Shown piece by piece: positions 47,642-58,718 of a stretch of DNA of 64,000 nt. Below the pieces are notes generated by a model. That model was not told where the DNA came from and made no database searches. It was given only the letters and a program-made list of their open reading frames with translations. The stretch's first letter is position 1. Each line of letters starts with the position of its first letter. The stretch is from Pyrenochaeta sp. MPI-SDFR-AT-0127 (lineage: Eukaryota > Ascomycota > Dothideomycetes > Pleosporales > Cucurbitariaceae). Location of the stretch: positions 1 through 64,000 of the forward strand of contig JAGTJM010000055.1 in NCBI GenBank assembly GCA_020747015.1, given 5' to 3'. The position numbers and the translations under genes were made by a program.

Positions 47642-48576
47642 TCAATCTGAAGCAATCCACTTCATGTGATTGATGGTATTCTTCTCCAAATACTCATACA
47701 CTTGACCATAGTCCTTGCACACATGCTTCGCATCCCAGCCATCACTGCCTCCCCTGTCCTCTCCCGTCACATCGTCGCCAGGAAACGTCGTCGCTGCTCC
47801 CTCCAGCGCAACATCTCCGGCGCACATTATCGCCTGTCTGATGTACTCGAAGCAGTGGTTTATATGCCAGGGCATCTTGATCGGGTCGACCGACATGGAC
47901 GTGGTGAGCGTGAGTTTCTGGATGTTGTATGCTTCTAGGATGGTGTACAGACAGTGTAGTTGATGCGTGATGGACGTGGTGTAGACAGTTTGGTTTGGGT
48001 AGTCATGGATTGGCTGGGGGAGGTTGTTGTACTGCGAGGGGTTCTTGACATTGACATAGCCTAGCCCTTCTATATCCAACGTCAGCTTCCTGTCGCAATG
48101 AAGTGAGTGATGAGAGGTAAGCACGTACCTGGTACGATGTTCAGCCACGCTTGCCGTGTCTCGTTACTCCAAAACTCCCTCGCATCCTCTGGTGCGAATA
48201 CGGGATCTGGTTTGAAGCTGACAATCTGTTGGGAGAATGTTGGCGCAAAGCCTGTGAGGTCTCCTGCAAGCTCAAAGCCGTGGCTCTTATGTGAATGCTT
48301 CCATCGCTTCTCTGCCAGCAGTCCAACGATGACAAGTAGCAACCCAGTATCCAGCAGCCACCGATACCCTTTCATCTTCTTCCAGAACGTCTTCCTTCTC
48401 CGCCTGGGTTTGACGTCCCCCTCCATATCCCAGTCCTCGACTTCTGTACTCGAATCGGAGTGACTGTCGACGTTCCGTAGTGCGTCGTAGCGGGTGTCGT
48501 CCTTCATCTTCGTCTGTGAGCCAAAATCCATTTGCGATAGGTCGTGCGTCGACTTGTACGGGGCGAATGCAGACAT
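47642..48576 (-). CDS. UstYa-like (DUF3328) membrane oxidase
   Basis: Two exons (48576-48129 and 48069-47642), 59-nt intron, give 291 residues. The layout is typical: a polar cytosolic N terminus with a basic RRRRKTFWKK segment, one transmembrane helix at about 73-90 (WLLDTGLLLVIVGLLAE), then a lumenal domain with both diagnostic HxxHC motifs, THQLHC (185-189) and WHINHC (218-222), and Cys232 further on. UstYa-family proteins are copper-type oxidases, best known from fungal RiPP clusters (ustiloxin, cyclochlorotine), where they form rings on peptides. Here no precursor-peptide gene with repeated cores is visible in the flanks, so its substrate is unknown. The nearest neighbour with a tailoring function is the P450, 1.7 kb away. 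Confidence 0.88.
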
Positions 48577-49399
48577 TGGAAGGGCTTAAGTGTTGTCTTG
48601 AATTAGAGATTAGCCGGTCAAAGCAATATGCAGGAGAGAGTGGCGCGCCGCAGCGTGATATTCTTCTTTTCCTGCGACCAAACATCTTCTGTGACGCCAA
48701 GTGTTAGAAGACGCGGACCATGCAACAGATCTTTTTTACCATCATGGTGATGCACATGCTGTATGTTAGTGAAGATCAACTCATCCGATGGTCGCACTAC
48801 TGCATATTTTTAGTAGTAGAACTACGGTATGACTGAGCAGTAGATGTTCAGTCATGTTCATTGTGTTTCGTAACATGACCCACGAATATTGGCCCGCTGC
48901 GCAAAAGATGATCTGACATGTCTGAGTCGTATGGCAAAATGCTATAACAGAAATTCAATAAGAATGTGTCTTATGACCAATCTTCGGATGATTCATGGAT
49001 GCGCGATGTTGCAGTGAGATGGAGATGGTTGCTGATGCTCTGGTGAAGTCATCAAACGTCGGCTGCTAGCATCGCCGTTTTGCCGACGCCAACAACAGAA
49101 TGCAGCACCTTATGTAACACAGCATTTATCAACAAGAGGTCGATATTGAAAGCTATTCACTTGTACTCGAAGGTCTATGTTAATCCAAACTAATCTTGAA
49201 ACGAGCCTTTGACTTTGGACACCCGAGCCTAGTCAATTGCTGCGCTTCACCTTCTCGACCAATCTAGACAATGATTACAATAGATTCGACCTTGCTAGGG
49301 AGCAGCATTGATCTCTTCAACGTAGTGCCCTCGTTCCACAATCCGCATATGCCGCTGCTCGTCAAGCGGTCTTTGCAGTATCGCAGCCGATCTGCCAAT
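48577..49399. other. Intergenic
   Basis: 0.8 kb, AT-rich, between the start of the UstYa-like gene and the 3' end of the next. Nothing is seen. Confidence 0.5.
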
Positions 49400-51283
49400 C
49401 TAACCTGCGCACGCTGCATGTTTCTGTAATATGGGCAGGGAGACTACTGATGCATCATCATCATAAGATGCCTCAAGAGCTTTAGTCTCAGCGTCCTTGG
49501 TGCGAGACAATTCTTTTGCTGCAGGTGTAGCATGGTTTCTTGTGTGCATATGTTGCTTCGCGACCGAGATAGAGTCCTGATGCGCGAACAGATCTGGCGA
49601 GAGGTCCTTGGAATGGACGAGGCGGGAATGTGCAATAGTGACAGAGTCACGATGACCGCGAAACCGTATATCCGCATCATCAATGTTTGAGAGCTTGCGA
49701 GATGAAAACGATGCTCGGATCCTTCGACTTGCTCCAGGAATTCGGGCAGGTTCACCTCCATGCTCTAGCGAAAGAGGAAATGCCTCTTTTGGAAGAGCCC
49801 AGTCGGTCCCGTGTTCCGATGGTGTCTCTTCCAAGTCCATTTCCATAGAGGTCTCATCCTGTGATGCTGACCTGGTATTTGGAGCACTGACTGACCGCGA
49901 CGGAAGGCGAGATGTAGTGCCACTTGTTCGGTGGCTATTTGGCGGTGCCCATACTACCAAATCCTCATCTTCCTCCACAGCACAATCGTATCGAGGTGCA
50001 AGACCATCATCGTCGGGGAAGACTACTATCGTGGGTCTGAAACTATCTGGTGGGCTGTTCCAAGTGCCAGACCAATCAGCGAGTTTTGTATTGACACGCT
50101 CTAACCCTCGTATAGCTGTCGAATCAACAGTCTCCAATGCATGGCTGGCAGACGAGCTTCGTCTTCGCAATCTGATGGTGTGTTCGGCTGGTACATCGTC
50201 CCATATCACCTCATAGCAGCCGTTCTTGGACTCTACAATCTGCATGGTTGGAGTTGTAGGGTCAATATCTTCCTGCTCATTTAGGGCTTCTGCACTCCAC
50301 CAGGGTGCAATCGCGATGACATGCACATCGGTCCGTGTAACAGCTGGGTCCGCTGGACTACTTTTGACTGTGCATAATCTACTAGGGTAAGGCGGCACTC
50401 TCTGCGTAAGCCTTCTTAGCCCAGGAATATGTGTTATGAATGTATCTAGCGGATTTGTTGCGACTTTGACAGCCTTATTTGAAGTTACCTCAAACGGGGA
50501 TATGGAGCACCGTGATTTCGTACCATTCTCCTCGAAGTCGAATGTCTTGACGCGACGTAGGGTTCGGTTCTCGGTAGATGTCTTCCTAGTCTCTTGCAAC
50601 CCATTGGGCGGTGAATTTGTCGCGCTCTTCGCTTTCTTCTTCATACATGGCTTGAGCGGTGTTGAGGAATTACTGTCGCTTGCTTTTACAAGAGCCTTTG
50701 GCAGCTCTGGATTGGGGGTAGAGTTTACGACACATTGTCTTTTGAGTCTTCGTTCATCCTCTCGAGCTTGAGTGTGGTTCAAGGGCGGCTGATGTCGAAC
50801 TTGCCAAGATCTAAGATGAAAACTGTCCGCCGGTTTTGTTTGCTCTACTAGTTGTTGCTGGAGGCTTGCGGAGGTTATACCTGGATTGTGATAGCGGGAG
50901 CGTAATTCAGCCCTTGAGCTGCTAGTTGAACGCCTTGCTGTTGGACGGGCCCGAGTTGGTGATGTTGGAGTTTGCGGTGGAAGTTTGACGCTGCTATGGT
51001 TCTCGTCATCTTGGAAGTGAACTGTGATGCGTGCCGAATCTGTTGTTGACTCATGGTGATGGCCTCGGGTGGCAATTGCTGCGTCGCTGACGGACCGCCG
51101 TATGCTTGCCCGTTGTCGCATCATTACCGGCTGAACAATGGGCTCCTCTCGGTCTCTCTTGGCTTCTGAAATTATTGAGTCGTCCCGCTCAGCATATGGG
51201 GAAAAGAAAATCTCTGTGTCAGATCCGTTGTCGATAGTGACGTACGGAAGGAGTTTTCGCGAAGCATTGTCATTGTAGGTCAT
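49400..51283 (-). CDS. Hypothetical protein, 627 residues, mostly disordered
   Basis: A single long exon starting MTYNDNASRKLLPYVTIDN. Composition is rich in Ser, Thr, Pro, Arg and charged residues, typical of intrinsically disordered regulatory proteins. Several Arg-x-x-Ser sites are spaced through it, for example RRSVSDAA, RRSTSSSR and LRRRSSSASH, which look like basophilic-kinase targets. A denser central segment (HVIAIAPWWSAEALNE, then YEVIWDDVPAEHTIRLRRR) could be a small conserved motif. There is no signal peptide, transmembrane helix or catalytic signature. I recognise no family; codon use and the length of the open frame argue for a real gene. Confidence 0.7.
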   Translation of the reverse strand: MTYNDNASRKLLPYVTIDNGSDTEIFFSPYAERDDSIISEAKRDREEPIVQPVMMRQRASIRRSVSDAAIATRGHHHESTTDSARITVHFQDDENHSSVKLPPQTPTSPTRARPTARRSTSSSRAELRSRYHNPGITSASLQQQLVEQTKPADSFHLRSWQVRHQPPLNHTQAREDERRLKRQCVVNSTPNPELPKALVKASDSNSSTPLKPCMKKKAKSATNSPPNGLQETRKTSTENRTLRRVKTFDFEENGTKSRCSISPFEVTSNKAVKVATNPLDTFITHIPGLRRLTQRVPPYPSRLCTVKSSPADPAVTRTDVHVIAIAPWWSAEALNEQEDIDPTTPTMQIVESKNGCYEVIWDDVPAEHTIRLRRRSSSASHALETVDSTAIRGLERVNTKLADWSGTWNSPPDSFRPTIVVFPDDDGLAPRYDCAVEEDEDLVVWAPPNSHRTSGTTSRLPSRSVSAPNTRSASQDETSMEMDLEETPSEHGTDWALPKEAFPLSLEHGGEPARIPGASRRIRASFSSRKLSNIDDADIRFRGHRDSVTIAHSRLVHSKDLSPDLFAHQDSISVAKQHMHTRNHATPAAKELSRTKDAETKALEASYDDDASVVSLPILQKHAACAG

Positions 51284-51778
51284 CTGTGATAGCTGATGCC
51301 GCTATCAGGAAGCAATCGGGTGGTAGGATTAGGCTCGAGATATGACCAATCGTTTACTCGAGCGTAGATTTGAGGTAAACACCTGGGGCTGCGAATAACG
51401 ATGACCGTGAAAGGTAGGGTGAGGTAATTAATGGCATGGATGGCTTCAAAGGGTATACAGATGAACAGAGTATTGACAAGACGAATTTGCAACCATTGTA
51501 TATATGCACCGAGAAAGAGCAACACTGACCCGATAATGAGCGCCTGCCTTCACTCGGGAATTGAAATCTGACACTACCGGAGCTCTTTCCTCTTGCATCT
51601 CTGGGGGCTGATACCGTGAGACGCTCAAAACCCTCTCTAATCAGAATCCTGGATATGAACAGAATGCACGAGCGCCTTGAGTAGGACAAAATTTAATATA
51701 GCGGATTCCATAGCCACTCAACCATTTCGATCTTATTTGCTTTAGCATTGCAGTCATTTTCAATGCTCCTGTCACAGT
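51284..51778. other. Intergenic
   Basis: About 0.5 kb, upstream of the 627-residue protein and downstream of the phytase-like gene. Short minus-strand open frames have no motif. Confidence 0.5.
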
Positions 51779-53439
51779 CTACAACGGATCAGAGCCCTTC
51801 GGTAGCTTGACCTTGAAGACCAGAACTTGAGTATCCAGATTAAAACCAGTTTCGTCCTTGTAAGGGAATTTCCCAAAGTTGATGAATCCTATCGCAATCA
51901 TATCAGCACCATCACACGAATCAGGAAGATATTAAACGTACCGTCCTGTGTGATAAAGTCATTGTCCGAGAATGAGATCAAGAAGTATTCTTTTCCATCC
52001 TCTTTATCCTTCTTTCCTTTCTTATCGTCGTCATCATCATCAACCGGCAAGATCGCAAAGCTCTCCCACTTCTCGTTTAGCAAATTTTCGTCTTGCGCCC
52101 CGCCATTTCTCACACCGAATCTGTTCAATTGTTCATTATTATTATATGATAGCCACGGGCAATATGTTGCAGGTACGATGCCACTCTTCAATACACCGTC
52201 CTTGCTTGCAATCTGCCCATCGAATGCATCGGCGGTGCCCTTGACATTTGTGGCTTTTGAAATATCGATAATATCAGCATTTCGATAAATGGACTCAGAC
52301 TTATCTTGGCCGTGGCCGGCGCCGGAATCGCGGGAGAGGACGAGGAACTGGTTTTCGGAGATGTAGTGTATTTCCGACTGACTAGCGACTCTACCAGTTG
52401 GAAGGACTGGGAGCTGCACAGCGTATTCTGCCTCTAGCTCCACATTCTCGTCTTTCACACGGTATTTGAGGAAACGGGTGTTGCGGCGCTTCGAGTTGGA
52501 GCTGCCCCCATCTTGGATGGTAGCACTTTGGAGCATAGTATACAGGTATTTGCCATCGGGGCTGCGGGTCAAGGCCTCAAGGCCTTGGTTATTGCCTCGT
52601 CCGGTAACGGGCTGCTCGGGCGAAATTTCGATATCTGGATTGTAGATAGGTGGTGAGGCGGCGCCAAAGCTTTCCGTTCCGTTGCGGATGGGAACGAACG
52701 CATCAGGTGTGCGGATTGCCTGAATCATCTTGCCCTTTTTGTCGAACTGATACACATATGCGGCGTATTCATCACTGATCCAGTAAGTGCCGTCGTTTCC
52801 AAGCACTAAGCCCTCAGTATCTAGAGACACTCGCGCGCCTCCGGGCCCGTCTTGTCCGAATCCATTCCCAGTATCTGCATGTGTCAGCTACCCATCTACG
52901 AAGCGCGCAAGGAACGTACAATTGGCTAACGGAAGCGTTGGGAAACCCTTATATGAGATTGTCTCCGTAGGATCAAGGCCTGTCAGAGGTGTTCCATCGG
53001 GCCCTGTGAGCAGCAATGTGTCCAAGTAGGTAAGCTTAAAGTTGGGGCTGGCAGGCTTCGCAACTGTAGCTTCCACAGCCTCAAACGTAAAGCTAAACTT
53101 GTGGATTCTGCTTTGGGTGTTCTGAGTACCCTGTGTATTCCAGCCACGGTCAGGTAGACCATAGAGAATACCAGAGTACGTGCCCTTCTTATCCTTGCTC
53201 CTCTTGCGCGAACCCTTATCAAGTGCAATTGCACTTCCGATGCCGCCAATCGTGTCGCCAAATTTGTCACGTACGTTGCTCGCTAGTTTGCCATATCCAG
53301 CAAGCTCTTCGTAGATGTACTTTTCACCATTACACGTCGTGACGTTGACTGGCGCCGGGTCCTTACGAGCAATAACTGGGTTGGCAAGCACTTGAGTTAG
53401 AGGAAGAGCCAGAAGGCCAAACGAGGCGGCGAACAGCAT
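51779..53439 (-). CDS. Secreted phytase-like / esterase-like beta-propeller protein
   Basis: Three exons (53439-52920, 52874-51942, 51888-51779) with 45-nt and 53-nt introns give 520 residues. Residues 1-20 or so (MLFAASFGLLALPLTQVLAN) are a signal peptide. The body shows the features of the phytase-like (PF13449) family: IGGIGSAIAL, then LYGLPDRGWN, then DTEGLV with ISDEYAAYVYQFDKKGKM, NNQGLEALTRSPDGKYLYTML and a Ser-Asp-Asn-Asp motif near the end. An Asp/Lys-rich loop (DDDDDDKKGKKDKEDGKE) is inserted in the C-terminal part. The last exon supplies the conserved ending (GFINFGKFPYKD...VFKVKL), absent from the unspliced frame. Members are extracellular propeller proteins; phosphatase activity is presumed from family and is not shown here. 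Confidence 0.85.
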
Positions 53440-55246
53440 GCTGTAAATTTGGGGAGGACGGTCGTGTGCTTGAGCATGGGGGATCAGGTTCCTTTATTAA
53501 TATATGCAGGCAAGGCTTGTCCTTCGATGGGGCGAACCCAGATCCCAGATACACGAAGCTCTTCTGGCAAACATATTTAACCTCAGCGGCAGAAACAATT
53601 GCGCACGTTGTCATTTCTTTGGTCACTAGAAAGGAAGCCATAGCATTAGCTGCACCAAACCAGCTTCCCGCTGTATGCATGAGTGAGCGAGCGTGGGCAT
53701 CGAAATGGTTCAGGAACGCGTGCTGGTGACGAAATGCTCAAAGTATACCAAGGTTGAGACTAAGTTCAACATCCGCCAGTAACAACGCGAGGCTGGGATG
53801 CTGCCATCGCACATGGTACAGGGAGACGCCGTGAGTCGCTGAACGGAAATCATCCTGCGGAGAGCTGCTTACCAAATGCGGAAGGCGGCATCTCAGTTGG
53901 CGCCGTCTAGTTGTGCTGGTAGCTGAACCAACAATCACCACCATGAATATGTCACAAACTCGTGTCATCCATCAATGGGCGCTAGAGACTTGTACATGAA
54001 GGTCCCCCACGTGCCGGCGCCCAAGCGCATGACACTAAGGATTTAAGAGCGAATACAATTATGTAGCAATGATAGGATATAAGCCAATGTAATGTAGCAA
54101 TTGTACAGTATTAATAGGTGCGCACAAAGAAGACAATTATTGAAATAGAGGAGAGAGAAGATGACCAAGGATGTCTGTGAAAATGAAAAGAAAAGAGAGT
54201 TGTAGACATGCAAACATATCTATCGGCACATCAATAAGCCAAGGAGGAACAGCCTCTACCTATTCTTTTGCTCAGATTCCTCAATCCTGACGAGACCTCA
54301 ACCGCCTCACGAGACGCGTGAAATCTTTCGCACTTGTAGAAAGATTGGCTGCTTGTCGCTTGAGAGTGTAACGGGCTTTCGACTGTCTTTCATGCATGGT
54401 AGAGATGGACGACTACTAGTCGCAAGGCTCAAGATCAAACATTTATTATTGGACACTTCGCGACTGGCAATACTATATATGTTGCTCTTGGAGCGCTCTA
54501 TTTGGAAGCTGTATTATTATAGCGATGGCGCGCACCAAATTCTTGTTTACATGAAATTGCAAGGCGCCAACGAAATGTTGTGATAAAATACGCTCGCGGC
54601 ATATGTCTGATGTAATAGTTTGAGGGGACAAGACTCTAAGAAAGGGGGCAGGACACCGCTTCTGAATCATATCATATTGAGCTATGCTTGTATCATGGTG
54701 GTGTTTTCTAATTGTTGTCTGAACTTAACAATCTATATCTCTTGCTGTAGGGTTGCGTTCCATTCGCTACAAACGATAGGTAGTTGAGAATCTCTTATAT
54801 AATGATGAATATTGCAAATATGCTGAAAGTCGAGTCGTGGAACGCGACTTCAAAAGGCGAGCCAAGCGATGAGAGGGACACAGCTTTTTTCAGAGTCGAG
54901 CTCTTGTCTGAACTGGTTGAAAGTGGGTGTAATCAGAGTGAGTGGAGTTTGCCTCGTGCATTGGCGCCAAAGCGGGTCTCATCCACGTGAAGCACTGTTA
55001 GTAAACGGGCGAGTAAGTTATTCAACCCCGCTCATACAATTCCTACACGCCACTGAGAACGATCGAGTAGTTTCTGGTGCTATCAATATACAGAATGGTG
55101 ATGATGCTGATGTGGAGGTACGGGGTCGACGGCCCATGTGAGTTGAGACGGTAACGCACGGACCACATATTTTGGACCCTCCAACAACGCGGAGGTTCCA
55201 GCTGTCCTAAAGTTTCAAGTTCCAATTCCTCCTTCCACGCAAAAAG
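53440..55246. other. Intergenic between divergent genes
   Basis: 1.8 kb with no supported gene; it must hold the promoters of the phytase-like gene (left) and the glucosidase II beta gene (right). Open frames such as 54353-54583 show no motif. Confidence 0.5.
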
Positions 55247-57067
55247 ATGGGGAGACGACACATATCAACACTTGCATTCCTGCTTCCTGTACTTTCTAGT
55301 ACTACAAATGCAGCATCAGAGCCTCCTCGGCCACGGGGTGTAGGCCCAGACTGTATGTTGCGCCCGCTGGAGCTCCGCCGTTGCATGGGAACAATATCTG
55401 ACGACTGACATTCGACTTGATAGTTGCAAAGTTCTACAAAGGCCCCGAAACGTTCACATGTATCTTCAATCCCTCGATCAAGATCCCTGTCGCCCGCCTT
55501 AATGACGACTATTGCGATTGTCCTGATGGATCCGACGAACCAGGCACCTCGGCGTGCTCCTACCTCTCCCCACTCTCCCCATCACAGCCCTCGGGCTTCA
55601 AAGCTGGCTCAGTAAACGATACCCTGGCCCTCCCTGGTTTCTACTGCAAAAACAAGGGTCATCAGCCCAGTTACATACCATTCACGAGCGTCAATGACGG
55701 CGTATGCGATTACGAGCTTTGCTGCGACGGAAGCGAAGAATACGATCGTGTAGGAGGGGTGAAGTGCGAAGATCAATGTGCGAAAATTGGCAAAGAATGG
55801 AAGAAGCAGGATGAGATCCGGCAAAAGAGCATCAATGCTGCGCGACAGCGGCGGAGAGAGTTGATCACCGAGGCAGGGCGTCTGCGGAAAGAGGTTGAGG
55901 ACCGGATTGTAACTCTGAAGACACAGATCGAGGCACAAACTATAAAGGTTGATGACCTCACGAAGAGTTTGGCGGAAATTGAGAGGGCAGAGCGGGGCAA
56001 GGTGGTCAAGGGCGCTGGCAAGGGTGGAAAGGTGACCGTGTTGGCCAGTTTGGCGAAGGTGAGGATTGAAGAGTTGACCGACAATGTGCACCGAGTGCGC
56101 AACGAGAGAGACATTGCAATGGGAAAGATTGAAGAGCTCGAGGGCATGCTTAAGCGCTTCAAGGAAGAATACAACCCCAACTTCAACGATGAGGGCGTCA
56201 AGCGCGCTGTCAAAGCCTGGGAAGACTATGCTGCGCAGGAGCGCCCTGGCCCGAGTGCTGCTCTCGATCGTGATCTTGATGAGATCCTAAAGCCAGACTC
56301 TGAGAGTGCCATCAAGTGGGAAGACTTTGAATCTGATACTGATGAGTCTGACATCGACGTCCGTAAGTGCTCCTTAACGTTCAACATCTCAATGCATCCA
56401 TTGACAACATGATACAGTCTACAAGTTCGAAGAATACCTGCCCACGCCCCTTCGCGACTGGGTCGATGCTAAACTTCGCGACCTACGTGTTGTGCTTATC
56501 GAAAATGGCATCCTCGCAGACCCCAAGTCCGGCGACTCCCCCGAATCGAAAGTCGTCACCGACGCAAAATCCCAGCTCGACTCCGCTCAAAGGGAGCTTG
56601 ACAACGACAAGTCTGAGCTTACCAAACACGAGGAAGACCTCACCAAAGATTATGGGCCAGATTCCATCTTCCGCGCCCTCAAGGACCGTTGTGTGGAGAC
56701 GGATAGCGGCGAATATACATATGAGCACTGTTTCTTGTCCAAGACGACCCAAAAGTCCAAGAAGGGCGGCGGACACACAGGCATGGGCAACTTTGCGCGC
56801 ATCGAAATCATCACTGTTGATGAGGAGCTACCTCCAGACGGCAAGGGGCTAGGCAGTGGAGAGCGCATTGCATTGAAGTACGAAAACGGACAGCACTGCT
56901 GGAATGGACCGAATCGAAGTACCCAAGTCATTCTTGCCTGCGCCGAGAATGATGAGATCTGGAAGATTGTCGAGGAGGAGAAGTGTGTGTATCGTATGGA
57001 GATGGGCACGCCCTCAGTCTGTGGGGTCGAAGTTGCGAAGCCAGTTGTGGAGCATACTGAACTGTAG
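55247..57067 (+). CDS. Glucosidase II beta subunit (PRKCSH family)
   Basis: Three exons (55247-55352, 55424-56362, 56418-57067) give 564 residues. Signal peptide at 1-22 (MGRRHISTLAFLLPVLSSTTNA). Then come two cysteine-rich LDL-receptor-A-like units, DDYCDCPDGSDEPGTSAC (about 63-80) and VCDYELCCDGSEE (about 129-141). A long Glu/Lys/Arg-rich coiled coil spans about 155-300. A C-terminal mannose-6-phosphate-receptor-homology domain has paired cysteines (DRCVETDSGEYTYEHCF, then QHCWNGPNRSTQV). The protein recruits and retains the catalytic alpha subunit, which trims glucose from N-glycans in the ER during glycoprotein quality control. It ends HTEL, a possible weak variant of the HDEL retrieval signal. 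Confidence 0.95.
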
Positions 57068-58155
57068 AGGTGTAGAGGCGTGCCAAGGAACAATGTCCAA
57101 GAGAGCTGTCAAATTAGCGTCCTTTCTTGTTCTATAAAACCCGTACCGCGGTGGACTCGAGATGCGGTTCTAGATGTAAAGTAAAAAGATATGCTATGGA
57201 ATAGAACATAAAACACAATTGATTGGCACTCTTGTGTTGGTGAGATGGAAAGAAGCCAGTAACGACTGTCCAGATCGTAGGTTTTTGGAAGCACTGCACT
57301 CCTATCCCCCCGCGCCCACATTTCCACGTCCCGCATGGTCTAATCCTAGAAAAGAAGTTGTTGTAATGCCCGAGTTCTACATGATATAACAGGTATTATT
57401 CTACATAGCATTTGTTACAGACTTTTGTGTTCAGCCTTGGGGCTACGTCATAGGTACTGGATGTCTGGATGGTCTTTTGACTAGAAGATTTTGGCTCTCG
57501 TCTCCAGCTTCAAGGCTCTTGTACATTTAAAATTGCGAGAAAACTGTCCTGACTTTATACGTCCCAATTCCAATTATGATTTCTTTAGATGAGGCTCTTT
57601 GATCAGGCTCCTTATCGATCAGCCTGCTCGACACGCGGGCTGCACATGCAATTCAGCCTTCCATGCACGGCGATGGATACAGCGCACCCTCACGGGACAC
57701 GATATTTGTCCTTCATATCTTAGACCAATGAGAGCTTACAACGTCACGCCTCATGACCCGCACATCACAGCACTATATCCCTCGTTGTAATTGAGCCCAA
57801 GGCGGAATTGGCCTCTGTCATTGGGCCAGGGCAAAAGGCAACGGCTTGCCTTCTGCAAGGCGAACGACTGCCTACGCATGATTGGCACATGTGGCAACCC
57901 TTACAAAGTCATCTGAGCTGGACAAGAAACTGAAGAGAAGGAGTCTCGCAGAGCCTCATCGCCGCAGAATCGATGAGGATAAATTCCTGAGGCCATCGTA
58001 AGGCTAGCAATCCCAAGTCTCGACAATTTCAATATCAAGTTGTGCGAGCCGCATCTGTCCCTTTTGGATCACACCGGAGCTTTCACCGGTCCGCCTCAGC
58101 CTCCATTGAATCGTCGATCGGCTCGGGAACTAATCGCCCTGTCAGCCTAGCCAAC
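57068..58155. other. Intergenic
   Basis: 1.1 kb between the glucosidase II beta gene and the small gene at 58156. Nothing is supported, although the open frame continues about 110 nt upstream of 58156 and might hold extra coding sequence of that gene. Confidence 0.45.
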
Positions 58156-58452
58156 ATGGTCTGGGAGAGCTTTGAGACCTACCGACTGAGTCAAGCAGAC
58201 CTGCAGAATTTCCTAGAGAGTGCATTCGGGGCTTCTGAGTTCTACATTAGGGTATGTTTATCGAGACCTAATCATGCGCGTTCGAAGACTGAAGGCTTGC
58301 AGGTCGATAATGGGTTCTACAGTTTCTGGGTTCCAAGAGTACTAAGCGATGTACGCTATTATCTCTTTCTACTCCGAGCTTCAGCTGAGTTCTCTCTACA
58401 GGTCGAGAGGGCGAACATACAAGACTTGCGTATGCAGGATGAAAGTGATTGA
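58156..58452 (+). CDS. Small hypothetical protein with two in-frame introns
   Basis: Model: exons 58156-58251, 58303-58350 and 58402-58452, giving 64 residues. Both introns are 51 nt, phase 0 and stop-free, so the unspliced frame is also open. Splicing joins FGASEFYIR to VDNGFYSFWVPRVLSD and then to VERANIQDLR, giving a compact alternating pattern of hydrophobic and acidic residues that looks like a folded domain. GTATGT and GTACGC donors with TGCAG and TACAG acceptors support it. The frame is open further 5' to 58042, so the true start may be upstream or in another exon. I recognise no family. It is followed 266 nt later by the CorA-like gene. Confidence 0.5.
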   Translation: MVWESFETYRLSQADLQNFLESAFGASEFYIRVCLSRPNHARSKTEGLQVDNGFYSFWVPRVLSDVRYYLFLLRASAEFSLQVERANIQDLRMQDESD

Positions 58453-58718
58453 ATCAAGTCCCCAAAGCGAAGGATGTTTCCAATAAGGACGTGGAATGTT
58501 ATTAGCATAGCCAATTGTTTCATTTTCCGGTCACTTTGTGCAAGGCGTCACAAGGTTTGCCCGCTAAAGGCCGTCTTGAGGCTGGCGCCCATTATGATCA
58601 TGTTCAACGTGGCCCTGTATCCACCTTGTCAAAATTTACATAAAGTGAAGGCCAATGTGCTGCCATATCAATCATCTGCCATCTCACAGACATGATACTT
58701 CCTTAATTCGTTGTCACA

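Noticed and set aside
45972..48576. P450 plus UstYa-like gene as a ribosomal-peptide biosynthetic cluster
   Set aside because: No precursor gene with a signal peptide and repeated cores flanked by Lys-Arg sites was found nearby; the P450 looks like a fatty-acid/alkane hydroxylase.
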